Part shown: positions 21,835 to 32,169 of the stretch, piece after piece
How the letters are laid out: the number at the start of each line of letters is the position of its first letter
Numbering within the stretch: the stretch's first letter is position 1
From: Galeruca laticollis
Lineage: Eukaryota; Arthropoda; Insecta; Coleoptera; Chrysomelidae
Direction: 5' to 3'
Assembly: GCA_963921935.1 (NCBI GenBank)
Contig: OY998185.1
Location: 54,699,717 to 54,763,716 of the forward strand
Length of the DNA stretch: 64,000 bases
The notes under the pieces: model-generated
Database searches by the model: none
Told to the model about the DNA's origin: nothing
Seen by the model: the letters and a program-made list of their open reading frames with translations, nothing else
Program-made: the position numbers and the translations under genes

Positions 21835-22900
21835 GGTCTCCTTCGAATGGCGCTAGTCGGTTTTGGTGAACTACTTTTGGTTTTCCGTTGGGTATCTTGC
21901 TTATGCGATATATAACATCATTGATCCTTTTCTTGATTAAGTATGGACCTTCCCAGGATTTTTGTAATTTTTGTCCCCTTCTTTAAAACCGCCTTCTGTG
22001 GCCTGCGTGTCATACCGACTTTTCATTCTGTCGCCGGCAACTTGAAGATTTGTTCGAACTAATTCATGAATATCATCCAGCCTTCTTCTCAATTGGATTG
22101 CGTAGTCTTCGCCTGCTAGATCTTCTCCAGGCCAGCAGCCAAATTTCAGGTCACAAGGAAGCCTCATTTCACGTCCAAACAGGATTTTCGCCGGTGTTTC
22201 ACCCGTGGACTAATTGACAGCACATCGATAAGCCAATGCGAATAGGGAAAGATACTGGTCCCAATCTCTTTGATGGCTGGATACTACTTTGGACAGGTAT
22301 TTTCCAATAGTCCTGTTAATTCTCTCGACCATTCCATCTGACTGTGGATGTAAAGCTGTTGTTCTGGTCTTCTTCATTCCCAGCTTGTCGCAAATCTCCT
22401 GGAATAGATGGCTTTCAAAACTTCTCCCCTGGTCACTGTGGACTTCCAAGGGCACTTCATATCGGCTGATAAATTCTTTCACCAATACATCTGCTACAGT
22501 TGTGGCCTCTTGGTTGGGAATAGCGTAAATTTCCACCCATTTTGTGAAATAATTCATTGCAACCAGTAAGTATTTGCTACCATTTTCTGTCGTCGGAAAT
22601 GGTCCAGCGATATCTAAAGCAATCCTTTCGAAAGGGCTTCCAACATTGTGCCTTTCTCTTGCGATGTGGTCCATTACTCGTGGCACAAGTCGTACATTTC
22701 TTACACCAGTCCTTCACATCGTCGGAGCTGTTCATCCAATAAAACCTTTCTCGAACTCGTTGAAGGGTTTTCTTCACTCCCAGATGACCTCCCAATGGAC
22801 TGTCGTGTAACTTCTTCAGTACCTCAGCTACTCTTGTTCTCGGGATAACTAGCTGTCTCCTCATCTCAGAACCATCATCGTTTTCAAGGACTCTTTTCAA
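21835..22900 (-). pseudogene. Gypsy integrase
   Basis: From 22900: the zinc-binding H2C2 module with LGGHLGVKKTLQRVRERFYW and CKKCTTC; the RNase H-fold core with FERIALDIAGPFP (first Asp, about 22610), EVHSDQGRSFES (second Asp, about 22420) and HPQSDGMVERINRT (Glu, about 22330). Exactly 35 residues separate second Asp and Glu, the retroviral/Gypsy D-D-35-E pattern. After 22210 a frame break leads to RTNLQVAGDRMKSRYD and finally VVHQNRLAPFEGD (21840-21895), the chromatin-side C-terminal motif of Gypsy integrases. Core residues are intact but the frame is broken in at least three places. Confidence 0.9.
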
Positions 22901-22904
22901 CAGC

Positions 22905-23524
22905 CCTTCTTCCAGGACAAGAGAGTCCCACTAAGCCCAATATGCCTTGAGTGTCGATGAAAATCTTGACACTTCTTGCCAGGTAGGTCGCCGATTTTCT
23001 TCCTTCCATTGCCGGATCATCTTCAGGTGAGGATCATTCTCCTGATCTTCTCTGAGCCTGGTGGGTGACCATTCCTCGTTGACTACTGTAATTCTTGACA
23101 CTGCAACTTCCTTAGATTTCGACTTGTTGCATTGTGAATAGTCTACAGGGCATGACCGTCTAGGCAAAGGGTTGGCTTTTCGGTGACTCACATCAGCTGG
23201 ATGTTCAACCCCGTCTGATTTCCCCTGTGACTGGCGTTCTTGGGTTACAGGAGACTTGGGGCGCTTAGACGGACTGCGTACGTGCTGTAGCTCGCCACAC
23301 TTCCGGCATATGATCTTCTTCTGCTTCTTGTCTGCCATACCTTTCAACAAGTTGACGATCTGGTCAGGTTTGTCATCGTCATCTTCTCCCTGCATAGTCC
23401 TACCTTTGTTGTACCACGACCCCTCCGTGGCTGCTTTGCATTTAAGAGGTTCTTGGTTTGCAGGAGTCGTAGTACGCTTACACGAACTGCGTGCATGCTC
23501 TAGCTCGCCACAATTCATATTCAA
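22905..23524 (-). pseudogene. Gag zinc knuckles joined to RNase H-integrase linker
   Basis: Two knuckle-like sequences, NCGELEHARSSCKR (about 23480-23520) and CRKCGELQHVRSPSKR (about 23270-23315), the second with Ser instead of the last Cys. They are followed, in one frame, by NPLPRRSCPVDYSQC and later DPHLKMIRQWKEE, which resemble the end of Gypsy RNase H (ADALSRRPC-like) and the linker to the integrase finger. Everything between, meaning protease, RT and most of RNase H, is missing. The deletion probably joins Gag to this linker in frame. Confidence 0.75.
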
Positions 23525-24537
23525 GAGCAGCAGTCAATGCATCGGCCAATGCTCTAGGATGGGCTAATCGAAGCGTCTTGCCCATATCGTGGTCACACAA
23601 GCCGTCAATAAAGGCCTGGATGCCTAAACATTCCATCATGTTCTCTGGTGCTGACGGATAAGTAAATCGAACTAGTCGGGCAATATCCATTTTATACTCT
23701 TGAAGGGGTTCGTCACGTTTCCGCCTTCGGCACTTCAGCTGGAATCTGTACAACTGTTCCAAATGTTCGTGACCATATCGCATGTCCAACCTCTTCTTCA
23801 GCAGCTCGAAGTCATCCATTTCTTCCAAAGGTATCTCCGCGAAGCGCGATGGTTAAGTTCACTGCCTTCTCTCTATCGGACCAATCATTCACTCTAGCGG
23901 CTGCTTCAAATTGTTTCACATAATTGGTCCACGACATTTTTCCATCGAACGTTGGGGCCTTGACTCGGGTAAAACTGCCAATGTCTGCAAACTTAGGTAG
24001 TGTTTCAGACTTGCAAGGTTTCGTTTGCTCGGTCTTCTTTTCTTCCACTGGCGTGCCTCGCGTTCTTGAATCGGCAAACTTTTCCTCTAACTCCTTGATT
24101 TTCTCGTCTATCGTTGTAATCTTATTCTCGATTTTCTCGTCCATCGTTGACATCTTATCCTCGATTTCAGATTTTAGGGACGAAATTTCATTTTCAACGT
24201 CAGCGGCAATGTCGTTTTTTATTAATAAGATATCGGCAGACATATCGTTCTTCAAAATAGAAATATCGTTCTTTATAGCCGAAATCTTCTCATCCATGTT
24301 CTCTTCCATGGCAGAAATCTTCTCGTCCATGTTAGCAGAAATATTAGCAGAAATTGACGAGATTAAGGTGGAAGCCTCGTCATTAAATAAAACTGTTTCT
24401 GGATCAAAGCCGTCATTTTCCAGTGCTACTTTAAGTCTTTCTACTAATTCACTTTTCTTACCGGACGTTTACAACTCACGATCTTCCAATTCTGCTCTTA
24501 ATTCCGCCACTTTCAGATCCCTTAATCTCTTGGCCAT
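23478..24537 (-). pseudogene. Gypsy Gag with N-terminal SAP domain and coiled coil
   Basis: The best start is the ATG at 24535-24537, 45 bp after the LTR. Residues 8-42 read LKVAELRAELEDREL, a stop, TSGKKSELVERLKVAL: the helix-extension-helix pattern of a SAP domain, a DNA-binding motif. A long coiled coil follows with 11-residue repeats (MSTMDEKIENK, ISAMEENMDEK). Then KAPTFDGKMSWTNYVKQFEA and, after a frame change near 23820, LKKRLDMRYGHEHLEQLYRF and LQEYKMDIARLVRFTYP, the retrotransposon Gag pattern. A SAP motif in Gag may help nuclear or DNA tethering; this is inference. A related Gag piece lies at 63522-63856. Confidence 0.85.
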
Positions 24538-24563
24538 TTTTACGTAGATATTTATTTGTATTA

Positions 24564-24580
24564 TCCCACTTCTGACACCA
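24564..24580 (-). other. Primer-binding site of the Gypsy element
   Basis: Minus strand TGGTGTCAGAAGTGGGA, one base after the 5' LTR; starts TGG as tRNA 3'-CCA complements do. I cannot name the tRNA. Confidence 0.7.
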
Positions 24581-24581
24581 A

Positions 24582-25022
24582 TGTAATGTTTTTATTATTT
24601 ATTTAAACAGTAAACGGGTGGCTCACTCACTTAGTTTATTTAAACACCAAACTAATCACTAATACTTAATTTATATATACTCCGTATATTCACTTAAACT
24701 AATTTATATAAACAGTTCACTAATTCACTTATTTATTTGTTTATCTCTCGATGTCAAATTATCAACTAACTAACTCTTCCTGATCAGTCCCCTTATATAC
24801 TAGTGCCTTTTGTACTAGAGAATTCCGGGCTGCGGCTTATACACACAAATAATTTTTCTGGCCTTTTCTAGATAACTCTGGTCACAAAAACCAGTTCTAG
24901 ATAAGATAGTCTCAATCGTAAACAGTTTTTTTATAACTGCGTATCCGCCATAATTTTAACTATTATACATGGCTTAGACAGGGTCGGTTTTAGGGACTAT
25001 ACCAGTGTGCTGTTTCGTAACA
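24582..25022 (-). repeat. 5' LTR of the Gypsy element
   Basis: Same termini as the left LTR; lacks about 40 bp after position 24618 that the other copies have. Confidence 0.93.
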
Positions 25023-25026
25023 GTAT

Positions 25027-25618
25027 TAACCAACATATGAAACGAGCTTTTAAACGTCTCTTATTTTATAAGTCCCAATACAAACCATTTTATTTGCTAC
25101 CATATTTATTCTATGTGTATTGAGAACTGAAGCTATTAGTGGACAAAACATTCAGGAGAAACTCTCATTTATTTCAGAAAATTTAAAGGGTTTTTAAATG
25201 GGCTTAATTCAATTCGAAAGTGATTAGTATTACCTATTATTATATTCTTCTATCAATAAATATTAACTGATCCTATCTCTTAATTCCTTATTATTTCAAA
25301 TAAAGCAGTAAATGGTTGCCCATGACGGTAATAATAATAATATTTATTCACCATGTATAAATTCACAATTACAAAATATATACATACATAAAAATCTCAT
25401 AAAATTTAGAAAAACCACAGGTGGCAAGCCCTTGTGCGTGGAATAGAATAAAACATTTAAAATATAAGTATATTAAATTATTATATAAATCTTGAACATT
25501 ACCTAAACAATCTAAAATTAAAATTGCATTGTTAAGTTTGATTGATACTCTAATAATCGTAATAATTATAAAACATTTACACACTTTTATAAAGCAACTA
25601 AACAACTATGTAAGTGTA
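25027..25618. other. No supported gene; short (AAT)n
   Basis: A short (AAT)n followed by TTTATTCACC at 25327-25355 could be the 3' tail of an old LINE on the minus strand, but no coding part is visible. Otherwise unremarkable AT-rich sequence. Confidence 0.35.
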
Positions 25619-25837
25619 TAACGGTCAATTTCATAATAAATTTGAAGGTTACTTTAATTTTAAAGCGACCTTTAACAGAAAAGTTTGGTTTCAAAATCAA
25701 TATTAAAGTACCCTTTTGGCCAAAAGTCGACTTTAAAGAAAAAGTGAAGATTTTGGCGCTTTAATACATAAAAGCTTCCTTTACTTTGACACTGATATAA
25801 CCTCAAATTTTTAGTTTGTGAGTTTGTTTATAAAATT

Positions 25838-26937
25838 ATGGATACGTTTAAAACATCTAGTGATAGTTCAGACTCATCTGAGGAAGAATATATTTATATA
25901 AGAAGACCAAAAATTTACAGACCCAGAGTCGATTGTTTTATTAAATATGATGAATTGGATTTTTTTCAGATATTTAGATTGAGAAAGCAGACGGTGATAT
26001 ATCTTTTAAATAAAATAGAAGGGCGAATTGTATTGCCCACTAATAGGTAAGTTGAATATAGAATTATTAACTATAAATACCTACTATATAGGTACTATTT
26101 TTTCAGAGGTGGATATATTACACCAATGCAACAACTTTTGTTGACATTATTATTTTATGCATCTAGAAGTTTTCAAATAACAGCAGCAGATTTCATAGGA
26201 GTATCCAGAGTTTCAGCCTGTAGGATTGTTAAAAGAGAGTCTGTAGCAATTGCATCTCTGAGACTTGAATATATCAATATGTATGAGGATCATCATGAGA
26301 TGCAAAGAGCTGTTGAGGACTTTTATAAAATTGCTTCATTGCCAAGAACGATTGGAGCAATTGATTGTACTTTCATTAAAATAGACTCTCCTGGTGGAGA
26401 TGATACAGAGATATTCAGATCGAGAAAGTCATTTTTTGCATTAAACGTTCAAACATTTACTGACGCAAAATTAAAAATAAGGAATATTGTTGCAAGGTGG
26501 CCAGGATCTGTACACGACCAAACGATTTCCAATAATAGTCGCTTAAAACAATGATTTGAAAATGATGAATTTGGTCATTGCATGTTGATTGGAGACAGTG
26601 GATACTCCTTAAAGCCATATCTGTTAACAAAATTACTTCGAACTGCAACAGAAGCTGAAAATCTTTACAACGAATCAATAATAAGACCTCGTAATGTCGT
26701 AGAACGCCAATATGGGTTATGGAAAAGAAGATTTCCCATACTACGATTAGGAATGAGATTAAAATTGAGAGCACTATGGCAGTTATAGTAGCTACAGCAG
26801 TACTGCATAATGTTGCCATTGGTTTAAAGGACAATTTTCCAGAAGAAAATGATGATTTATTACCTATTGAAATTAATGGAAATATTCCTGAAAATATAAG
26901 AACATTATTAATTAATGAACATTTTGCTAAATTGTAA
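25838..26937 (+). pseudogene. Harbinger transposase (HARBI1-like)
   Basis: Exon 1 (25838-26046, acidic Ser-rich N-terminus) is joined across a 60-bp GT-AG intron (26047-26106) to exon 2, restoring LPTNRGGYITPMQQLL. Domain order: helix-turn-helix near FQITAADFIGVSRVSACRIV; first catalytic Asp in IGAIDCTFIKI; WPGSVHDQTI; second Asp in LIGDSGYSLKPYL; Glu in RNVVERQYGLWKRRF. This is the DDE_Tnp_4 pattern of PIF/Harbinger. Two lesions are seen: a TGA at 26552-26554 and a frame shift near 26780, after which IVATAVLHNVAI...INEHFAKL completes the C-terminus. All three acidic residues are intact, so decay is recent or slight. Confidence 0.92.
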
Positions 26938-27994
26938 ATAATTATTGTATTGACAATAAAAATACTGTTTTAGTTTTTTTTAATGATTTAATTGTTTTCT
27001 TTTTATTTCTATTTCTAAATCTAATAGAATCATTTTTTTCTTATGTTCCTCCTCCTCTCTTTCGATTCTTCTTATTCTATCATTTCCTTCGCATTCTAAA
27101 GTTTTTTTAAGCAGTTTCGTTTTGGTTTTATAATATAATTCTTGGGTTTTTAACTGTGGGGGGTAGTTTTTTATTTGTTTCCTTCCTTAAATTATTGGGA
27201 ACATATTGACAATATTTAAAGTTGCTTCAACGATGGGATCTACTTCCTCTATTATTGACGGGCCACCACCAGTTCCCTTCAGATATGCCTTTTCTTTGGC
27301 TACCTCTTTCTTGCTCCTAGTTTTTAAATTATCGTATTTGGATTTAATCTGAACTAAACTTCTCGTCTCCATACTTTTTGAATAAAAAGCATTCAAAATC
27401 TTTTGTCAAGCTTCGTCCTACAAAACAAATATGAAACAACACCATAAATAAATAAACTATTATCCAAAAATTTCGATATACTCTTACCTTTTCTTTGTTA
27501 TTAAATTTGTTGGTGGTTTTACACTCAATAATATTTTTAAATTTAGCAATTTCTAGCAATAAAGATAATTCTTCTTAATGAAATTAACTGTCTCGACCCT
27601 TACTTCGTGGAATCTGCTCATATTAGTATTTTAAATGAAACTCACGGTTTCTAGTTAATTCCACAATATAATAAAAGTTATTGAAAATTCTAAAAAATTG
27701 ACAATTGTTTCGATAAATCAATGTCATCGTCAGAATGATAGAAGTTACATTTCATTTAATGCCTACCTGATGTTTAGTAGTTAGTTTTGGCTAGACCAAG
27801 AAGTGACCTAACTTGTGATTGACTTAATATATGTTAATAGAAAAAAGAAGAAGATATGATATTACAAATATTGAAGCTTAGATATTATTACTCCTATGGT
27901 GATATCCTGGATATCATTTTTCCAATTAAGATCAGTATAACTGTGCAATGATACAGAAAACCAGGAAAACTATATCTGCTGATCTTTACAATTA

Positions 27995-28636
27995 TCACTT
28001 AAGAAGACAGTTTATTAGTGGAGAACTCCCTAGATTTAACTGTTCATTGACAACTTCATATTGTGGGTTTCTTAAAAGTCTTCTAATTTCCAATTCTTCA
28101 AGGAAATCCAGTTCTTGTTTCTTTTCACAAATATGCAGCACTTCTAGTTTTGTGTTAGGTGTCAATGAATGATTGGTGTCAAGTAGATGTTTTGCGTAGT
28201 GGGATTTATCTGGTTGTTTTGATCTGTATGCTCGTAAGTGTTCACTGTATCGGATTTCAAAATTTCTAAGGGTCTGACCCAAATAGGCAGCATTACATTC
28301 TGGACATTTGAGGTTATATATACCTGACTTCTTTAATAGTGGCATTTTTGTTATTACATTTAACAATTTTGTACTAACGTTAGTTTCTGCTTTAAAAGAA
28401 ATTGTTGTATTCGTTGCTGAAGATATTATCTTTGAAATATTATTAGAAATATTTCCTGCATATGTGATGGTGTTATAAGTTTTTATTTCATCAGCTTGTT
28501 TAGGAAACATTAGTTGTAATGCCACTTTTTCCTCTTTTTTACTAATTAGCTTATTTATCATATCTAATCGATAACCGTTGGATGTTGCTATTTGTCTAAT
28601 TGTATTAATCTCTCTATCAAAATTACATTTTTTCAT
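27995..28636 (-). pseudogene. Penelope family 1 C-terminal part with GIY-YIG nuclease (left copy)
   Basis: Open for 213 codons but lacking RT motifs, because the copy is 5'-truncated at the centre of the pair. It holds the linker INTIRQIATSNGY, then the GIY-YIG endonuclease: KKSGIYNLKCPECNAAYLGQ, TLRNFEIRYSEHLRAY, HYAKHLLDTNHSL and FLEELEIRR. The GIY..YLG, R (IRYSEH) and E residues of the nuclease are present, together with the Cys pair between GIY and YLG that is typical of PLEs. In PLEs this domain nicks the target DNA to start reverse transcription. Confidence 0.85.
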
Positions 28637-29566
28637 AGGATGACATATTAGCTTGTTTTATGGGTAGTGAACGACAATTAGATGTATTTTTCAACCACAT
28701 CAATAATTTACACCCAAAAATTAAATTTACATTAGAAATTGAAGAAAATAGCTCAATCAATTTTCTTGATTTAAAAATTCAAAGAGTTAATAATGTACTT
28801 GATTATTCAATTTACCGAAAACCAACACAGACTGATGTGACAATTCCATTCAATTCCAATCACCCTATGTCACACAGACTACCGGCATATAATTCAATGA
28901 TACATAGAGCTTTTTCAGTTCCTATGAAAAAATGTAATTTTGATAGACAGATTAATACAATTAGACAAATAGCAACATCCAACGGTCATCCATTAGATAT
29001 GATAAATAAGCTAATTAGTAAAAAAGAGGAAAAAGTGGCATTACAACTAATATTTCCTAAACAAGCTGATGAAATAAAAACTTATAAAACCATCACATAT
29101 GCAGGAAATATTTCTAATAATATTTCAAAGATAATATCTTCAGCAACGAATACAACAATTTCTTTTAAAACAGAAACTAACGTTAGTACAAAATTGTTAA
29201 ATGTAAAAACAAAAATACCACTATTAAAGAAGTCAGGTATATATAAACTCAAATGTCCAGAATGTAATGCTGTCTATTTGGGTCAGACCCTTAGGAATTT
29301 TGAAATCCGATACAGTGAACACTTACGAGCATACAGATTAAAACAACCAGATAAATACCACTACGCATAACATCTACTTGACACCAATCATTCATTGACA
29401 CCTAACACAAAACTAGAAGTGCTGCATATTTGTGAAAAGAAACAAGAACTGGATTTCCTTGAATAATTGGAAATTAGAAGACATTTAAGAAACCCACAAT
29501 ATGAAGTTATCAATGAACAGTTAAATCTAGGGAGTTCTCCACTAATAAAGTGTCTTTCTTCTTAAG
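28637..29566 (+). pseudogene. Penelope family 1 RT end and GIY-YIG (right copy)
   Basis: Begins inside RT motif C (DDILACFMGSERQL; the YV of YVDD is cut off at the junction), continues FTLEIEENSSINFLDLKIQR and the C-terminal GIY-YIG nuclease SGIYKLKCPECNAVYLGQ. Stops at 29368-29370 (CACTACGCATAA) and 29464 plus a frame change near the end interrupt it. It is about the same protein as the left copy plus some 85 residues. Confidence 0.85.
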
Positions 29567-30266
29567 TGATAATGGTAAAGATCAGCAGATATAGTTTTCC
29601 TGGTTTTCTATATTATTGCACAGTTATACTGATCTTAATTGGAAAAATGATATCTAGGATATCACCATAGGGCTAATATCTAAGCTTCAATATTTGTAAT
29701 ATCACATCTTCTTCTTTTTTCTATAAACATATATTAAGTCAATCACAACTTAGGTCACTTCTTGGTCTAGCCAAAACTAACTACTGAACATCAGGTAGGC
29801 ATCAAATGAAGTGTAACTTCTGTCATTCTGACGATGATATTGATTTATCGAAACAATTGTCAATTTTTTAGAATTTTCAATAACTTTTATTATATTGTGG
29901 AATTAACTAGAAACCGCGAGTTTCATGTAAAACAATAATAATTCTTCTTCTTTACTGAAATTTGACGACCTCGCTTTTTTAATATTTTCTAAACAATGAA
30001 AACTTTATAATGAAAAAACTTGGTATTAACAAAAGTAAACAATAAATATTAGGTTAGATAGGACATATCTTTCTATATTTTACGTCAAAATCCCTAAATT
30101 CCAGGTTAACCAACATCGTAAAATTACTTTAAAGGTACTTTTTGCAAAGGACACTAATATTAGTTAAGAAATCAAAAGACGCTAATAGCTACTTTAAAGG
30201 GGACTTTATTGTAAAGTCTCCTTCCAGTAAAGGGACTTTAGTTATTCATTATGAAATTGGCTGTAA

Positions 30267-30602
30267 ATAAATAAACTGTATTTTTGTGAATTTGAGTACA
30301 ATTCTATTTGTGGGTGGGCTAACGAACGCGAATTAGTTGTTAGTTTTCTTTTTAAGGTACATCAAATGAATAAAATCTAATTTTATGGTCTAAATAATCA
30401 CAGCTTTTCAACAAAAACTTTATATCGAGTAATTTTGACTAAACGCAAGCTTGTTATTTCACATAATCTGTTTTAAAATGAACTGATTTAATCTTCCAAT
30501 ATTACTAATCACTCCCAGTGGCGTAGATACTTTATTCATACTCCGTTTGTATCGTACTAACATACCGAAATTTCTCCAAAAAATGACTATAAATGTATTT
30601 TT
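30267..30602. other. No supported gene
   Basis: AT-rich. CAGTGGCGTAGA at 30516 looks like a hAT tip; see the rejected pairing with 33819. Confidence 0.35.
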
Positions 30603-30716
30603 TCAAATGAAACTAACTGTTTCTAAATAATTCCAAAGTATATTAAAAAATGGTATTAATTCTAAAAAATTGACAATTGATTCAATATTACTATCTTCAT
30701 CAGAATGACAGAAGAC
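30603..30716 (-). repeat. Diverged Penelope family 1 tail
   Basis: AAATGAAACTAACTGTTTCTA and ATTCTAAAAAATTGACAATTG followed by TCATCAGAATGACAGAA match the outer ~115 bp of the left tail at 27622-27760. No coding part. Confidence 0.7.
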
Positions 30717-30766
30717 GGGACTACTAAACATAAGCAGAAAGCAAATGTGAAATTTTAAGTGCTACT

Positions 30767-31803
30767 CTATACTTTCAGTTTATTCTCTATTGTATGGTGT
30801 ATTTTTCTTATATATTCTGTCAAAATAAACTGCTTAAGCTTCGATTTGAATAAATGATAATTAACTATACTTTTCAATTGCTGGGGAAGGTAGTTGAATA
30901 CTCTAGGGACAAGAAAGGTGTAACATTTTTGACCAACAGTTTTATTTGAAATTGATAGGACAAATATTTTATTGGTTATATTCCTGGTCTCATGAAAATG
31001 GGAAACAAACAAGAACTTATTCTTGTTTTTTAACAACACAATGCTATTTTATAAAAATAAATCTGACGTGGGTCAAGTATTCTGCTTTCTTCCTAGAGAG
31101 CATCACTTGAAAAGTTACGGTCCTTTTTCAAAATAATTTTGCGGTACATTGATCCTCTTCGGATAGACCATTTTCAATTGAGGTACTTTCATTACGTTAG
31201 CAAGATATTTGAATTTATATATCATTGTCCGAAGCGTATTACTGACTTGTTCAATGTGAATATTTGATTGTCATATGGAATATCTAGTGTATCGAAGTCA
31301 GGTAATCCATTCACGTAGCTTGAAAGTGGAAGTGCCATGGTTTTTTTTTTGAAATTGATCGTCAACAACTTGTGATTGAACCAGTTTATGAATTTAGTGA
31401 AATCATTCTCAGCATTCCGTTTCAGATCATTCCATGTGTCAGCGGTATAAAGCACTGCAGTATCGTCAGCACAACTGAAGATTTTTCCGCTGGTATTGAT
31501 ATTAAACAAGCTATTTATGTAGATTATAAATATTAGTGGACCTAAAATGGTACCACATTACACGTCCTTAACATTACTGATATTGTTATTGATTTTGACA
31601 ATTTGTTGGCGGTTTGAGATACAATTTCTAAAAAGCTCATGAACACGACCTCTACAACCCATATTTTGCAAGGCCCCCAATAATTGTGCATTGTCTACGG
31701 TGTCAAATACCTTAGCAAGGTCAAGAAAAATACATAATGCTGGTTTGGTGTTATCGAGGGCTTCATACATTCTAGACGTCAAGGCTAAAATCAACACAAA
31801 CAA
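30767..31803 (-). pseudogene. Jockey/CR1-type LINE reverse transcriptase fragment
   Basis: Minus strand from 31803: LCIFLDLAKVFDTVDNAQLL (RT motif A with catalytic Asp), SNRQQIVKIN, then after a frame break GTILGPLIFIIYINSL (the usual GVPQG part is damaged) and FSCADDTAVLYTADTW (motif C, ADD with Cys in place of the usual Phe or Tyr). NHKLLTINFKKK and the C-terminal CYTFLVPRVFNYLP...FKSKLKQFIL follow, ending at a stop near 30767. Endonuclease and RT fingers are missing. The layout is the same as in the LINE at 51922-54893, to which it is related. Confidence 0.85.
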
Positions 31804-31809
31804 CGGATT

Positions 31810-31995
31810 TCAACAAGATAACCTAACGCACATATGTGCCTTCATGTTTCAATTAACATCCTTGCTCCCAAGTTGTACACCTCTTCTTGGTTATGCCGTA
31901 CCGATGAAGGCTAATGAGCCAGAAACATGCATGTCTACGGTTACCACTCATTCTCTGTAACCTCTTTTGCGTGATATGCCCGCTAATTCTGTTTT

Positions 31996-32030
<35 letters not shown>

Positions 32031-32165
32031 ATATTTTCAAACCTTTGAATATAATTGCCCACGTTTGGAGACAATTTGTAATATTTCAATTCTTTAGATA
32101 TAATTGCCCTACGATATGGAAATAAATTATACTATATTGTCGCAGCGACAATTATTGTGCATACC
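31810..32165. repeat. Non-coding with (TA)n microsatellite at 31998-32027
   Basis: 31810-31990 holds a somewhat GC-richer segment without protein match. A perfect (AT)n of about 30 bp follows. The rest is AT-rich. Confidence 0.5.
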
Positions 32166-32169
32166 ACTT

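Larger units (their letters stand above)
20728..25022 (-). mobile_element. Gypsy LTR retrotransposon with macro domain and CCCH finger, TSD GTAT
   Basis: Two LTRs of the same family bound it (20728-21188, 461 bp; 24582-25022, 441 bp), and GTAT flanks it at 20724-20727 and 25023-25026. Coding order on the minus strand: SAP domain, coiled coil, Gag, zinc knuckles, RNase H/integrase linker, H2C2 finger, D-D-35-E integrase core, integrase C-terminal motif, macro domain, CCCH zinc finger, then purine tract and 3' LTR. Protease, RT and most of RNase H are absent, so an internal deletion is inferred and this copy cannot move by itself. Several stops and frame changes show age. Confidence 0.93.
27577..29937. 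mobile_element. Penelope-like family 1, head-to-head pair, 12-bp TSD
   Basis: Two 5'-truncated copies of the same element point away from each other: minus strand 28636 to about 27622, plus strand 28637 to 29937. Both non-coding 3' tails lie outward. ATAATTCTTCTT flanks the whole unit at 27565-27576 and 29938-29949. Between the left duplication and the left tail is a 45-bp extension (27577-27621, reverse of CACTAATATGAGCA..CCACGAAGTAAGGG) found at one end only of each family 1 unit. Confidence 0.88.
27187..29998 (-). pseudogene. Harbinger Myb/SANT-like protein, split by Penelope insertion
   Basis: Partner DNA-binding protein of the Harbinger transposase. On the minus strand the start region (29998-29950) gives IKKARSSNFSKEEE; the Penelope unit follows; coding resumes at 27576 with LLEIAKFKNIIE...NNKEK, ends at a donor (27488|27487) and continues after an acceptor at 27417 with NAFYSKSMETRSLVQIKSKY, DNLKTRSKKEVAKEKAYLKG and TGGGP. 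The order LL.I..K.K.IIE..KT....NKEK / R...Q.K.KY.NLK...RK..A / TGGGP is that of insect Myb_DNA-bind_5-type proteins. A clear start codon is not seen. There may be a frame problem at the exon 2 start. Confidence 0.75.
25622..30263 (+). mobile_element. PIF/Harbinger element, split by a Penelope pair, TSD TAA
   Basis: Left tip CGGTCAATTTCATAATAAAT (25622) and right tip, minus strand from 30263, CAGCCAATTTCATAATGAAT form a terminal inverted repeat. TAA flanks both sides (25619-25621 and 30264-30266), the usual 3-bp TWA-type target. Inside are the two genes typical of this superfamily, transposase (+) and a Myb/SANT-like protein (-). Without the Penelope insert (27577-29937 plus 12 bp) the element is about 2.27 kb. 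Confidence 0.9.

Noticed and set aside
27577..29937. Head-to-head Penelope copies as an assembly artefact
   Set aside because: The arms differ by substitutions and indels, the flanks are unique, a 12-bp duplication bounds the unit, and the same layout recurs at two other loci.
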